Source: Acinetobacter tianfuensis (GTDB lineage: Bacteria > Pseudomonadota > Gammaproteobacteria > Pseudomonadales > Moraxellaceae). Taken from it: a stretch of DNA of 45,224 bases. Below the pieces are notes generated by a model. The model was given only the letters and a program-made list of their open reading frames with translations. It was not told the origin of the DNA and searched no databases. The stretch is taken from NCBI RefSeq assembly GCF_003611465.1, contig NZ_RAXV01000032.1:1-45224 (forward strand), given 5' to 3'. A program made the translations under genes and the position numbers. Positions 25,312 to 34,549 of the stretch are shown in pieces; position 1 is the first letter of the stretch; each line of letters begins with the position of its first letter.

Positions 25312-25340
25312 AAAAAAGCCCGCATCTGTGAGCTTTTTTT
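25312..25340. terminator. Imperfect hairpin between the small ORF and aqpZ
   Basis: AAAAAAGC (25312-25319) pairs with GCTTTTTT (25332-25339) around an imperfectly paired middle; A- and T-runs on both sides suit a bidirectional terminator between convergent genes. Confidence 0.6.
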
Positions 25341-25354
25341 TATGGCTGAGTAAT

Positions 25355-26038
25355 TTATTCTTTGGCAATGATTTTATACAGCACTGCGCCAATTAAAGCA
25401 CCGGCAATTGGTGCGGCCCAGAACAGCCAAAGCTGACTAAGCGCTGCGGTTTCTGCAAAGAAAGCAACGCCTGTACTGCGCGCTGGGTTAACCGATGTGT
25501 TCGTCACAGGGATACTGATCAAGTGAATCAGCGTCAGCGCTAAACCAATCGCGATTGGCGCAAAACCCGCAGGCGCCCGTTTATCTGTTGAACCTAAAAT
25601 CACAATGAGGAACATTGCGGTTAATACGGCCTCAATGATCAATGCAGACATCAGTGAATATTTGCCAGGAGATAAGTCACCAAAACCATTGCTGGCAAAA
25701 CCGCCTGTGCCGGCGAAGCCGGATTGGCCGCTGAAAATCAGGTACAGTACCCATGCAGCAAATGTTGCGCCGATGATTTGGGAAACAATATAAGGAACAA
25801 GCTCTTTTGCTTCAAAGCGCCCGCCCGCCCACAGGCCAATACTGACTGCTGGGTTGAAATGGCCGCCTGAAATATGGCCTAAAGCATATGCGCCCGTCAA
25901 AACGGTTAAACCGAATGCTAAAGCCACGCCTGCGAAGCCAATACCTAATTCAGGGAATGCCGCTGCGAAAATTGCGCTGCCGCAGCCGCCAAAAACCAGC
26001 CAAAATGTGCCTATCATTTCTGCGATATATTTATTCAT
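25355..26038 (-). CDS. aqpZ: Aquaporin Z (water channel)
   Basis: A 227-aa inner-membrane aquaporin with six helices. Both pore motifs are intact: [11 protein letters not shown] in the first half and [11 protein letters not shown] in the second. The selectivity filter resembles E. coli AqpZ (a His in [10 protein letters not shown], Thr before the second NPA, Arg directly after it), which favours water over glycerol. Length matches AqpZ (231 aa). It is convergent with the small ORF and downstream of the AraC gene on the same strand by 115 bp. Confidence 0.95.
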   Translation of the reverse strand: MNKYIAEMIGTFWLVFGGCGSAIFAAAFPELGIGFAGVALAFGLTVLTGAYALGHISGGHFNPAVSIGLWAGGRFEAKELVPYIVSQIIGATFAAWVLYLIFSGQSGFAGTGGFASNGFGDLSPGKYSLMSALIIEAVLTAMFLIVILGSTDKRAPAGFAPIAIGLALTLIHLISIPVTNTSVNPARSTGVAFFAETAALSQLWLFWAAPIAGALIGAVLYKIIAKE

Positions 26039-26153
26039 AATTGCTCCGTAGAGAGTTTTTTTTATCGAGCTATTTATTTTATTGAATGTAACTTTTTTAT
26101 TTTCTAGGTTAATTATCGTTCAAAGCAAGGTGATTATCGTAACTGTTTGCATT

Positions 26154-27152
26154 CTATTGATGCTGCAAGCGCCATTGCTGCGGGGTGATGTTCAGCCATT
26201 GTTTAAATGCCCGCTGAAAAGCGCTTTGTTCTGAATAACCTAACAATAAAGCAATTTCATGTAAGCCCAAATGCGGGTCTTTTAAATATTCTTTGGCGAG
26301 CATGCAGCGGACTTGGTGCATACGCTGCTGATAGGTTGTGCCTTGCTGCTGCAGATGCCTTTGCAGCTGGCGAACTGAAATTTGCAGCTGCGCGGAAATA
26401 TGCTCGATTTGAAACTGATTTTTTTGCAGGCCAGTTAAAATTGCCTGCTGCAGGCGGTGGTCAACATGGGTGGTATTGGGCAGCTTTTCCAGCAACGATT
26501 GCGCCTGCTGGGTCAGCAGCTGCTGTAAGGTTTGATCGCCTTTCATAAATGGCCGTGTCAGTTCGCTTAATGGCATGAGCACTTGTGAGTAAGGCTGTGA
26601 AAAGCGGACAGGACAGCGGAAGAACTGTTCATAGCGCGCTATGTATTTTGGAGACGGGCCTTTAAAGTGGACTTCATACAGGGTGATGTCTTTAAAGTCC
26701 ATAAAATGCTTTAAAAAGCCAGCCATAAGCGCAATCGCTGTTTCATCGGTCAGCTGGGTGGCCATATTGGGCAGCAGTTCAGTCCAGCGGATCGATAAAT
26801 ATTCGCCTATGCCTGTGATTTGCAGCGGTGAACCGTCATAAATCAGACGGTGGAAATCATGATAGCGGTACAGCGCTTCACCTAAATTTTCACAAGACAT
26901 GGCAATATAGGCAATAATGCCGAGGTGTTTCGGCAGCACTGATTCTGCAATTTCTAAACTGAGTGCCGGGCGTTTCAGCTGCTGGTCTAGAGACGTCAGC
27001 AAATCACGCCAAATAATATAGTCAAAGCGCTCAAGATTTTGAACTTTCTCTAATTTTTCTGGAATAGGAAGCGCCTGCGCTTGATAGAACGCATAAAGCA
27101 ACTGACCTAGACCGCCATATACAGAACCTGTGTAATCCTTTAACTGCTGCAT
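26154..27152 (-). CDS. AraC-family transcriptional regulator
   Basis: A 332-aa regulator: the N-terminal AraC-type ligand-binding domain (about 20-200, arabinose-binding-like, as in OruR/MmsR-like proteins) and the C-terminal double HTH (about 230-332) with FQIEHISAQLQISVRQLQRH and then LHEIALLLGYSEQSAFQRAF. It is divergent from the hydroxylase-family gene at 27261 with only 108 bp between, the usual layout for a regulator and its target. The inducer is unknown. Confidence 0.94.
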   Translation of the reverse strand: MQQLKDYTGSVYGGLGQLLYAFYQAQALPIPEKLEKVQNLERFDYIIWRDLLTSLDQQLKRPALSLEIAESVLPKHLGIIAYIAMSCENLGEALYRYHDFHRLIYDGSPLQITGIGEYLSIRWTELLPNMATQLTDETAIALMAGFLKHFMDFKDITLYEVHFKGPSPKYIARYEQFFRCPVRFSQPYSQVLMPLSELTRPFMKGDQTLQQLLTQQAQSLLEKLPNTTHVDHRLQQAILTGLQKNQFQIEHISAQLQISVRQLQRHLQQQGTTYQQRMHQVRCMLAKEYLKDPHLGLHEIALLLGYSEQSAFQRAFKQWLNITPQQWRLQHQ

Positions 27153-27260
27153 TTTTTATTCTTGCTTTTGTCGTACTTTGTCAATGATATTAAAAAAAAT
27201 AGTCAATATCCAGCCTTAGACTTTCTTTATAGTCATATAAAAGACGAGGAGGAAAGCCGC

Positions 27261-27878
27261 ATGATTAAAGGTTTTATTGCTGGCTTAGCAGTGGCTAATG
27301 CATTTGAATGGTTTGCGCATAAATATGTGCTGCACGGTACGCACCGTACTGGGAAGCCGCGTTATAGCCCTGTGCCGCAAAGCATGAAGTCACATTGGGA
27401 GCATCATAGAGAAGTACGCAAAACGGACTTTAATGATCATGGTTATGTAGAAGGCATCAGCAACTGGCGTACCAAGAATGAAATTATTTCTTTAGCTGTT
27501 GTCGCAGGTGTATTTACACCGCTATTTTATCCTGTGTCAAAAGGGATGAGTCTGGCGGTGCTGTACAGTGCATGCAATTACTATTATATCCACCGCCGCG
27601 CACATTTGGAGCCAGAGTGGGCAATGAAGAAAATTCCATGGCACTATGATCATCATATGAATGCCAATCAAGATGCCAACTGGTGTGTGACCAAGCCATG
27701 GTTTGACTATATCTTGGGTACACGGGTGGTTTCTTCAGCCAATTTGCAGGAGCAGAATCCCTTAGGCATTGTACTGCCTGCTGCAGCCGCTCAAGCGCTG
27801 ACAGCTGCAGTGCAGAAGTTTTTCCCTGCGAAATATGTGCAGCAAGATGTTCCAGAATTGGAAAGCGTGATGGAATAA
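27261..27878 (+). CDS. Fatty acid hydroxylase/sterol desaturase family protein
   Basis: A 205-aa membrane-associated di-iron oxygenase. The ATG at 27261 is chosen over an upstream TTG because a perfect AGGAGG (27247-27252) precedes it. The histidine clusters of the superfamily are present: HKYVLHGTH, HWEHHREVRK, HRRAH and HYDHHMN. Hydrophobic segments flank them, consistent with an inner-membrane hydroxylase acting on fatty acyl or isoprenoid chains. The exact substrate is unknown. The divergent AraC gene is the likely regulator. Confidence 0.9.
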   Translation: MIKGFIAGLAVANAFEWFAHKYVLHGTHRTGKPRYSPVPQSMKSHWEHHREVRKTDFNDHGYVEGISNWRTKNEIISLAVVAGVFTPLFYPVSKGMSLAVLYSACNYYYIHRRAHLEPEWAMKKIPWHYDHHMNANQDANWCVTKPWFDYILGTRVVSSANLQEQNPLGIVLPAAAAQALTAAVQKFFPAKYVQQDVPELESVME

Positions 27879-28019
27879 AAAACAGGAGCAGCGCAAAAAG
27901 GCCTTAAAAAATGAGGTGTTGTCGTGATTTGTCAATAAATTTTGGATTTACTGTCAATCTTCACTAAATCCTGCTGCGATAGAATTCTTGACATCAAAAT
28001 ACACATGTATTTTGAAATT

Positions 28020-28112
28020 GACGTATATTTGCTGTTTTACTTTTAGTAGTGCAGAACCAAGTGCTGTAGTTTTCTTGGTTTATAGGGAGTCCTTGAGGCT
28101 CCTTTTTTTTGT
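28020..28112 (+). ncRNA. Candidate small RNA with two hairpins and terminator
   Basis: The intergenic region 27,879-28,115 contains TTGACA (27988-27993) followed by the palindromic TCAAAATAC (27994-28002) / GTATTTTGA (28007-28015), and a second TTGACG at 28018. Downstream are two hairpins: AACCAAG (28055-28061) / CTTGGTT (28074-28080), and GGAGTC / GGCTCC (28086-28102) followed by eight T. No clear -10 box was fixed, so the 5' end is approximate. The structure could alternatively be only the distal terminator of the hydroxylase gene. Confidence 0.45.
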
Positions 28113-28115
28113 CTG

Positions 28116-28574
28116 CTATTTTTGTTTTTCAAAAGCAGTCAAAATATAGCGGCCTTCTTCATCTTTATATTCAGGCGAGAATTGAAAGCAAACAGGTGCT
28201 TGTTCTTTTAATGTTTGGAGTTCTGGAAATTGCTGTCTGGTGCGTAAGCTATTGCTAAATAAAAAACCTTGTCTGTCATTTTGAAACAGAAATACTTTTT
28301 CTTGAATGATGCTATGCCGAGTTGGTTTTTCAACAACCACCCATTTAGCAAAAATGCCGCAATAGCGAATTTGTGCAGGGGCATTTAAAGCCTGTTCATA
28401 ATATCGATGGAGTTGGTATTTTGAAAATGCCGCGTAACCAAAGAACAGCAGTCCTAAGCAAGGTAAAATCAGTAAAAAGCCAAAAGGATTTTGCATATAT
28501 TTTTTGAGTAAAATAATGACAAGGAATAAGAAGATTACGCCCGCCAGTATGAGTATATGCTGCAAACTATCCAT
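28116..28574 (-). CDS. Small membrane protein of unknown function
   Basis: A 152-aa protein with two N-terminal membrane helices (about 7-23 and 33-50) and a soluble domain (about 55-150) of beta character (VVEKPTRHS.., GRYILTAFEKQ). The topology suggests a domain outside or inside next to the membrane, undetermined. No family is recognised. It is the gene following hisF on the same strand, but hisF's terminator lies between them, so it is transcribed on its own or by read-through. Confidence 0.75.
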   Translation of the reverse strand: MDSLQHILILAGVIFLFLVIILLKKYMQNPFGFLLILPCLGLLFFGYAAFSKYQLHRYYEQALNAPAQIRYCGIFAKWVVVEKPTRHSIIQEKVFLFQNDRQGFLFSNSLRTRQQFPELQTLKEQAPVCFQFSPEYKDEEGRYILTAFEKQK

Positions 28575-28588
28575 TATTAGACCTAAAA

Positions 28589-28613
28589 AAAGAGCATCTT
28601 GGAGATGCTCTTT
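28589..28613 (-). terminator. Terminator after hisF
   Basis: A perfect 11-bp stem, AAAGAGCATCT (28589-28599) and AGATGCTCTTT (28603-28613), followed by T residues on the minus strand. Confidence 0.9.
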
Positions 28614-28640
28614 GAATCATATTTTTGCCTATGCAGTCAA

Positions 28641-29399
28641 TTAAAGACGCATTTCAATGCCTTGATCAGCAAGGTATTTTTTCGCTTCTGGAATAGTGTG
28701 CTGACCAAAGTGGAAAATAGAAGCCGCAAGTACAGCATCTGCTCCGCCCTGAATAATGCCGTCTGCTAAATGCTGCAGGTTGCCTACGCCGCCAGATGCA
28801 ATGGTTGGAATGGTCACGCGGTCATTGATCGAACGCATGAGAGCAAGGTCATAACCTGCTTTCGTACCATCGGCATCCATTGAGGTCACAAGCAGTTCAC
28901 CTGCACCGAAGTCGGCCATTTTCACAGCCCATTCAATGGCATCAATGCCAGTTTCTTTACGGCCGCCGTGGGTGAATATTTCCCACTTGTTATCACCGGT
29001 TTTTTTCGCATCAATGGCAACCACAATGCACTGCGCGCCAAAACGCTGTGATGCTTCCTGTACAAACTCAGAGTTATAAATGGCTGCAGAGTTAATTGAA
29101 ACTTTGTCTGCCCCTGCATTTAAAAGCAGGCGAATATCTTCAACTTTACGGACACCGCCGCCGACTGTAAGCGGAACGAAAACGGATTCAGCCATACGTT
29201 CTACTGTGCGGTAAGTGGTGTCGCGTCCATGATGTGTAGCAGTAATATCAAGGAAAGTAATTTCATCGGCGCCTTGTTCGTTATAACGGCGCGCCACTTC
29301 TACGGGGTCACCTGCATCACGGATATCAAGGAATTGAACACCTTTCACCACACGGCCGTTGTCGACGTCGAGGCAAGGAATAATACGTTTAGCTAGCAT
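28641..29399 (-). CDS. hisF: Imidazole glycerol phosphate synthase cyclase subunit HisF
   Basis: A 252-aa TIM-barrel cyclase of histidine biosynthesis. Together with HisH it turns PRFAR plus ammonia into IGP and AICAR. Catalytic D11 lies in [16 protein letters not shown] and the second aspartate in VVAIDAKK (about D130); phosphate-binding GGG and ASGGVGN motifs are intact. The ATG at 29399 with GGAA upstream is preferred over a TTG 12 nt earlier. It stands apart from hisH, hisB and hisA, with its own terminator, and is divergent from thrB. Confidence 0.97.
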   Translation of the reverse strand: MLAKRIIPCLDVDNGRVVKGVQFLDIRDAGDPVEVARRYNEQGADEITFLDITATHHGRDTTYRTVERMAESVFVPLTVGGGVRKVEDIRLLLNAGADKVSINSAAIYNSEFVQEASQRFGAQCIVVAIDAKKTGDNKWEIFTHGGRKETGIDAIEWAVKMADFGAGELLVTSMDADGTKAGYDLALMRSINDRVTIPTIASGGVGNLQHLADGIIQGGADAVLAASIFHFGQHTIPEAKKYLADQGIEMRL

Positions 29400-29512
29400 A
29401 AATTTTTCCAATTATTACAGCCGATTATGAAACTCACCCGCACAAGCGCTACACCTTGGCAGATGGAAACGGTATTCTAGCAAACTTATGTAAGTTTTTT
29501 CGCAGGTTTTCT

Positions 29513-30460
29513 ATGTCGGTTTATACCACTTTGACTTTAAAGGAAGTTCAGGATTTTGCAGCGCCTTATGGATTAGAGGCGATTGACCTGATTCCCATTC
29601 AAGGGGGTATTCAAAACACCAACTACTTTTTGGTCTGTGAAGACAAGCAATATGTATTGACTGTTTTTGAAGATATGGACGAGCAGGCTGCAGGGGAACT
29701 TGTACCTGTGCTGGAACATCTAGGTGACGTTGGCGTGGCGGTGCCAGTACCGCTGTCACATTCAGGCAAAGCGATTCACAGTATGAAAAATAAGCCTGCG
29801 CAAATCGCGCCGCGCTTGATGGGTGAGCATCCTATGCCGTCGACTTTGGAGCAGGCAGAAGCGATTGCAGTGGCGCAGGCGCAAATGCATGTGGCTTTGC
29901 AGGATTTTCCTTTAGAGCGTAATTTCGTACGTGATCATGCCTATTGGTATGCCGTGGCGCGTGAAATTAAGCCGACTTTAAACGATGCTGATAAAGCGCT
30001 GCTCAGTAAATTATTAGGTTTGTATGAAGCCTTAACGGCAGTTTATCCAGACCGTCCGAAAGGTTTTATTCACTCAGATCTGTTCCGTGACAATACTTTA
30101 TTTGACGGCAATCAGCTGAATGGCATTCTCGATTTTTATGAGCTGAATAAAGACGAGTTTTTATTTGATATTGCCATCACTTTAAATGACTTCTGCACAG
30201 AATATCCAAGTGTAGAGCTGAATGAAGCCAAGGCTGTGGCTTTCTTAAATGCCTATGAAACGGTGCGTCCTTTGACCCATGACGAAAAGTCTTGTTTAGA
30301 GCTGTATTTAGCCATGGCGGCAGGGCGTTTTTGGATGATGCGTTTGCAAGTGGCTCAGAAAAATGCAGCGGAAGGCCGTACAGGCGGAGATATTTTGCAG
30401 AAAAATCCAGATGAAATGCGTAATATGCTGATTGAACGCTTAAAATTCGTGACAGCATAA
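29513..30460 (+). CDS. thrB: Homoserine kinase (ThrB, ThrB/fructosamine-kinase type)
   Basis: A 315-aa kinase of the APH-like fold that phosphorylates homoserine in threonine synthesis. The start at 29513 (MSVYTTLTLKEVQDFA) matches the family; AGG precedes it. Key motifs are GGIQNTNYFLV (nucleotide loop) and the catalytic FIHSDLFRDNTLFDG with ILDFYE for metal binding. This is the non-GHMP form of homoserine kinase found in Pseudomonas and Acinetobacter. The next gene follows after 18 nt, so they may share a transcript. Confidence 0.95.
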   Translation: MSVYTTLTLKEVQDFAAPYGLEAIDLIPIQGGIQNTNYFLVCEDKQYVLTVFEDMDEQAAGELVPVLEHLGDVGVAVPVPLSHSGKAIHSMKNKPAQIAPRLMGEHPMPSTLEQAEAIAVAQAQMHVALQDFPLERNFVRDHAYWYAVAREIKPTLNDADKALLSKLLGLYEALTAVYPDRPKGFIHSDLFRDNTLFDGNQLNGILDFYELNKDEFLFDIAITLNDFCTEYPSVELNEAKAVAFLNAYETVRPLTHDEKSCLELYLAMAAGRFWMMRLQVAQKNAAEGRTGGDILQKNPDEMRNMLIERLKFVTA

Positions 30461-30478
30461 ATTAAAAAGAGGGTGAAA

Positions 30479-31099
30479 ATGCGCGATCAAGGACGCTTAG
30501 TGGAATGGTTTGATGACAAAGGCTATGGATTTATTCAGCCGAGCGATGCCAGTAAAGCGCGCGTATTTTTACATATTAAGGATTTTGCCCGCCCAGGGCC
30601 GCGTCCCATTGTGGGCTGCGCGCTGGAATATCTGATTATTTTAGATGAGCGCGGCCGTCATCGCGCGCAGCAGGTCAATTATTTAAAAGCGGCACAGGTC
30701 AAAACGGCTCAGCCCAAACATAAAGATAATATTGTGCGCATACGCAAAAAAATACAGCCGATGCAGATCCTGTGCATCGGCTATATTGTGCTGCTTGCGG
30801 TGCTCAGCATAGCAGGCTTGCTGAATGGCGTAGCGCTGCTGGCAATCAGTTTAGTCAATGCTGCAACCTATTGGTTCTATGCACAGGACAAAGAGGCTGC
30901 TCAGCTGGGCAACCGCCGTGTGCCTGAAAACATATTGCATATTTTATCTTTTTTGGGCGGCTGGCCTGCTGCATGGTTAGCGCAGCAAAAACTGCGTCAT
31001 AAAACACAAAAACAACCGTTCCGTCAGATATATTTTTGTACTATAGCGTTTAACGTACTTTTGGTGATTTGGCTGGTTTCGCCATTTAATCCGTTTTAA
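30479..31099 (+). CDS. Cold-shock domain protein fused to DUF1294 membrane domain
   Basis: A 206-aa protein. Residues 1-65 form a cold-shock (OB-fold) domain, with the RNA-binding GRLVEWFDDKGYGFIQP and VFLHIKDF segments. After a basic linker come three to four membrane helices (about 93-205) of DUF1294, including the RxPEnxLhxls-like RRVPENILHILSFLGG. This CSD-DUF1294 architecture is widespread in gammaproteobacteria; its role is unknown. ATG 30479 with GAGGGTGAAA upstream is preferred over a GTG at 30473. It lies 18 nt after thrB. Confidence 0.92.
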   Translation: MRDQGRLVEWFDDKGYGFIQPSDASKARVFLHIKDFARPGPRPIVGCALEYLIILDERGRHRAQQVNYLKAAQVKTAQPKHKDNIVRIRKKIQPMQILCIGYIVLLAVLSIAGLLNGVALLAISLVNAATYWFYAQDKEAAQLGNRRVPENILHILSFLGGWPAAWLAQQKLRHKTQKQPFRQIYFCTIAFNVLLVIWLVSPFNPF

Positions 31100-31134
31100 G
31101 AACAGAGCTGAACGTAAAAAAACTGAGGGTATGT

Positions 31135-31527
31135 ATGGACTATTTTATAGATAAAGATTCGAACAGAACCTTAACCATTGCCTTATATATTCTTTATATC
31201 GTCGCTATTTTTACAGCTGGACTGCTGGCGGTCATTGCGCTGATTATTAACTACGTGAAGCGCAGCGATGTGCAAGGCAGTATTTTTGAAAGCCATTTCA
31301 CGTGGCAAATCCGCACCTTTTGGTGGTATCTGTTTTGGAATTTCATCGCTTTTTTGCCGTTTATCTTTCTATTTTTTAAATTAAATCAGCCAGATGCTTT
31401 TGTAACGATGGCGATTAGCGCAACAGCGTTCTGTTTATCGGTAATCGGCTTGTCATGGATTTGGATTGTGTACCGCGCGGTCCGCGGCATTATTACTGTA
31501 AATGATAACCGTCCGATGTACCAATAA
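31135..31527 (+). CDS. DUF4870-type small membrane protein
   Basis: A 130-aa inner-membrane protein with three helices (about 15-40, 60-82, 90-115). The sequence HFTWQIRTFWW after the first helix and the YRAVRGIITVNDNRPM tail resemble DUF4870/DUF2545-like proteins. Function unknown. It follows the CSD-DUF1294 gene by 35 nt, with a weak GAGG before the ATG, and ends the thrB transcript at the terminator at 31539. Confidence 0.85.
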   Translation: MDYFIDKDSNRTLTIALYILYIVAIFTAGLLAVIALIINYVKRSDVQGSIFESHFTWQIRTFWWYLFWNFIAFLPFIFLFFKLNQPDAFVTMAISATAFCLSVIGLSWIWIVYRAVRGIITVNDNRPMYQ

Positions 31528-31538
31528 TTGAATACCTG

Positions 31539-31574
31539 AAAAAGCCCAAGTTCTGATGTCCTTGGGCTTTTTTA
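31539..31574. terminator. Bidirectional terminator between DUF4870 and EamA genes
   Basis: A perfect 12-bp stem, AAAAAGCCCAAG (31539-31550) and CTTGGGCTTTTT (31561-31572), with A- and T-runs serving both convergent genes. Confidence 0.9.
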
Positions 31575-31583
31575 TTTGGGCGG

Positions 31584-32483
31584 TTATTTTTTTAGCGCTT
31601 TGAGGCATTTAGGCCGCCATTCACTTAGCATGACCCCGAAAACTACCAGAGCGCCGCCCAGCAGGGCCAATGGCGCTAAGCGTTCTCCAGCAATCCGTCC
31701 AATGATGGCCGCCCAGACGGGTTCGCCCGCATAGATAATGGCCGCTTGAGATGGATCGACCATACGCTGCGCCCAGTTCATGACCAGCTGAATGACTGCG
31801 CTTGCTAGGCCTAGACCGCATAACACGGCAAATAATGGCCATTCAAAAGCAGGCAGGGCAGTCTCACCATTTAGCGGTGCAAGTAAAAAACACAGCAATG
31901 AGGCAAAGGCCAGCTGTAAAACCGTAACACGGCGCAAGTTGACCCGTGAAGCAAAATAGCTGATTAAAATAATTTCAAAAGCAATGGCAATTGAGCCGAG
32001 CAGGGTGATGATTTGCCCAAAATTCAGCTGAATTGCGCCAAAGCCATTGCCAGTCAAAAAGACTAAGCCGATAAAGGCCAATGCTGTGCCGAGCCATGTC
32101 ATGAGGTGCGGACGGCTTTTAAAGCATAGCCACATAAAAAATGGCACCAGCGGTACATATAATGCGGTTAAAAAAGCAGATTCACTGCTGCTGATGCTTT
32201 GCAGGCCAATGGTTTGTGTGCCGTAGCCAATTGCAATCACAGCGCCAATACAAAAGCCGGCAAAGATTTCATAGCGGTTAGAGCTTTTCAGATATTTTAA
32301 AGACAGCAGACTGACGGCAATCGCGGCAGCAGCAAAACGCAGGCCTACCAGCATGATTGGCGTGCTGTAGTTCAGGCCGTATTGCACGGTTAAAAAACTG
32401 CCGCCCCAAATGACAGTGATCAAAATTAGGGAAATTTGCGGAGCTTTGCTTTGCAGTTTGTGGAAAAGAGGAGAAGACAGCAT
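31584..32483 (-). CDS. EamA-family (DMT superfamily) transporter
   Basis: A 299-aa inner-membrane protein with ten predicted helices in two EamA repeats. The first repeat starts with SLILITVIWGGSFLTVQYGL, the classical family opening, and the second ends with PVWAAIIGRIAGERL, where the conserved EPvwa motif lies. Such carriers export metabolites or amino acids; the substrate cannot be told. The ATG at 32483 is preferred to a TTG 15 nt upstream. It shares a terminator with the convergent DUF4870 gene. Confidence 0.92.
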   Translation of the reverse strand: MLSSPLFHKLQSKAPQISLILITVIWGGSFLTVQYGLNYSTPIMLVGLRFAAAAIAVSLLSLKYLKSSNRYEIFAGFCIGAVIAIGYGTQTIGLQSISSSESAFLTALYVPLVPFFMWLCFKSRPHLMTWLGTALAFIGLVFLTGNGFGAIQLNFGQIITLLGSIAIAFEIILISYFASRVNLRRVTVLQLAFASLLCFLLAPLNGETALPAFEWPLFAVLCGLGLASAVIQLVMNWAQRMVDPSQAAIIYAGEPVWAAIIGRIAGERLAPLALLGGALVVFGVMLSEWRPKCLKALKK

Positions 32484-32583
32484 AAAATGAAAAATCAAAG
32501 TGATTTAAATGATTGACCCGCATCTTATACCTTATTTAAATTAGACGCTGAAATCGCATTTAAAAAATAAAAATGAGTTCATT

Positions 32584-33270
32584 ATGCGCAAAGGAATCAT
32601 GGTTATTTTCGCTTTTCTTGCTTTATTTTTAGGTCTGTATATGTATAGCCTCATAGACGAGGCCGATGATATTTATACCCATTTTTAAAAAATCAGACAG
32701 CAGAATTGTGCGTTTCTGGTTCAGTTTTTAGCCGTAAAGCCATGTAATGAATTGATTGCATATAAATTTAAAACAGTATTAATCCAGCCTCCATATTTTA
32801 AAGCCAATGAAAATTATATTTTTTTCTACCAGATTCAAATGGACGATGCGGTAAAGCTGGACAGCTGGTTTATACAGCTGGTTCATCACGGTCGGATGAA
32901 TGATGATGAATTTGAGTTATTTTCAGTATCACGGCCACAGAAAATTGTCCATTTTTTACCTCAGCTTAAGCGATGCTGCTTAGATAAGGATCAGCACTGC
33001 ATGGGAAGGTTTTGGCGCGTACATGCCAATAATTATTTCCAGCGCAGCTCCTATATTGTTTATGGCGATGATCAAAAATATTGGAATGTAGTTCAATAGC
33101 GTGATTTCCAATGTGATGGTAGTGTAGAAATAGATCAGCAAGCTTTAAAAGCTTTGTTACCTTATTTATTTAAGCAAAAATTGAGAGAGTTTCATTATTT
33201 ACTTTGCTGGGAAAAACAAAGACGCTTGCTGCGTATTGCGGCGGTAATGACTGAGGCTTATTTACATTAA
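32584..33270 (+). pseudogene. Gene interrupted by two in-frame stops (or a small membrane peptide plus a broken gene)
   Basis: One reading frame runs from ATG 32584 to TAA 33268-33270 with only two internal stops: TAA at 32686-32688 and TAG at 33097-33099. The first part is a 34-aa membrane peptide (MRKGIMVIFAFLALFLGLYM then YSLIDEADDIYTHF). The middle part (about 32689-33096) is well-composed protein with IAYKFKTVLIQPPYF and FFYQIQMDDAVKLDSWF. The tail after the TAG reads RDFQCDGSVEIDQQALKALL and ends AVMTEAYLH. Keeping frame over about 690 bp argues for one ancestral gene broken by nonsense changes, at least for the second stop. The first stop may be genuine, giving a separate small protein. 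Family not recognised. Confidence 0.65.
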
Positions 33271-33294
33271 CGAAAATTGCCAAATTTAAACCAT

Positions 33295-33320
33295 AAAAAA
33301 AGGCCCACGGGCCTTTTTTT
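33295..33320. terminator. Bidirectional terminator between the broken gene and hisA
   Basis: AAAAAAAGGCC (33295-33305) pairs with GGCCTTTTTTT (33310-33320), loop CACG. It serves hisA on the minus strand. Confidence 0.9.
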
Positions 33321-33333
33321 ATGGTGATTAGAT

Positions 33334-34065
33334 TTACAAAGACTGCTGGTCTAAAAGCAGCTGTGCTTCACGAAGGCTGAGTGTGCCTTCATAAATTGCA
33401 CGGCCTGTGATCGCGCCTAAAATGCCCGGCTGGCCTTTTAAGTTGCGGACGTCGTCTAAATTGGTCACGCCGCCAGATGCAATAACAGGCAAGCCTGAGT
33501 AAGCTGCAAGGTTAACGGTCTGTTCAACGTTGACACCCTGCATCATGCCGTCACGCGCGATGTCTGTGTAGACAATGCTGGATACGCCAGCATCTGCAAA
33601 ACGCTTCGCAAGGTCAGTCGCTTTCACGTCAGTCACATTTGCCCAGCCGTCGGTCGCCACCATGCCGTTCATCGCATCGATGCCGACAATGATATGGCCT
33701 GCAAATTTTTTGCATGCTTCTTCTACAAATTCAGGTTCTTGAACGGCTTTTGTACCAATAATCACAAAAGATACGCCTGCATCCAAATAATGTTCAATCG
33801 TTTCTAATGAACGGATGCCGCCGCCAATTTGAATAGGCAAATCTGGCTGCGCTTTAGCAATGGCTTCAACAACAGGCTTATGGATAGGCGTACCAGCGAA
33901 AGCGCCGTTTAAATCGACCAAATGCAAGCGGCGCGCGCCTTCATTTACCCAATGCTGTGCAGTTGCGGCCGGGTCGTCAGAAAATACAGTATCGTCTTCC
34001 ATACGGCCTTGTTTTAAGCGGACACATTTGCCATCTTTCAGGTCAATTGCAGGGATGATCAGCAT
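33334..34065 (-). CDS. hisA: ProFAR isomerase HisA
   Basis: A 243-aa TIM-barrel isomerase (phosphoribosylformimino-AICAR-P isomerase) of histidine biosynthesis, the step before HisF/HisH. The catalytic D8 lies in [18 protein letters not shown] and the second aspartate in IVGIDAMNG; phosphate-binding IGGGIRS and ASGGV motifs are intact. AAGGAGCG precedes the ATG. It is separated from hisH by the exonuclease, repeat protein and DUF805 genes, and has its own terminator. Confidence 0.97.
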   Translation of the reverse strand: MLIIPAIDLKDGKCVRLKQGRMEDDTVFSDDPAATAQHWVNEGARRLHLVDLNGAFAGTPIHKPVVEAIAKAQPDLPIQIGGGIRSLETIEHYLDAGVSFVIIGTKAVQEPEFVEEACKKFAGHIIVGIDAMNGMVATDGWANVTDVKATDLAKRFADAGVSSIVYTDIARDGMMQGVNVEQTVNLAAYSGLPVIASGGVTNLDDVRNLKGQPGILGAITGRAIYEGTLSLREAQLLLDQQSL

Positions 34066-34549
34066 GCTTTCGCTCCTTGCCTAATCTCATAAAGAATTTA
34101 TTTGGCGAATATCTTAGCAAAGAAACGCCAATTCACTAAACGCTAATTAAATGAACTATAAAAAAGCCTGACTGAGCTCAAGTGAGCGGTTTTTCAGCAT
34201 TAGTCTTGTTTTTATGGCGCAGCAGCTTTTTTGCTAGACAAGTACAGCGCTGAACATGCTGTTTTTAGACATAGGCTGCCGGCTGTTCTCGTACATTTAA
34301 GCCAGATGATTTTAACGCCGCGCCAAGGTTGTAAATCTCTTGATACGGCTTTTCAATGAAGCGAAAAATGATTTGTTCTTTGAGATTATGCACAGCTATG
34401 CAGCATGGTTAGCTGATTGTTTGTTTGGGTAAATCAGCTCATTATTTGTTTGATGAGATATTTTTATGAACCTCTATCTGCGCGATTGTAGCGCTCCTAA
34501 AATGACACAATGATGTCAAACCGACCAGATAAAAAAACAGGGGGTATGT
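34066..34549. other. Intergenic stretch with a possible ORF remnant
   Basis: About 480 bp between the exonuclease and hisA. On the minus strand 34392-34265 a frame reads VHNLKEQIIFRFIEKPYQEI then YNLGAALKSSGLNVREQPAA and stops at TAA; it looks protein-like but has only a weak GTG start and no ribosome site. The rest shows nothing firm besides the hisA promoter area. Confidence 0.35.
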
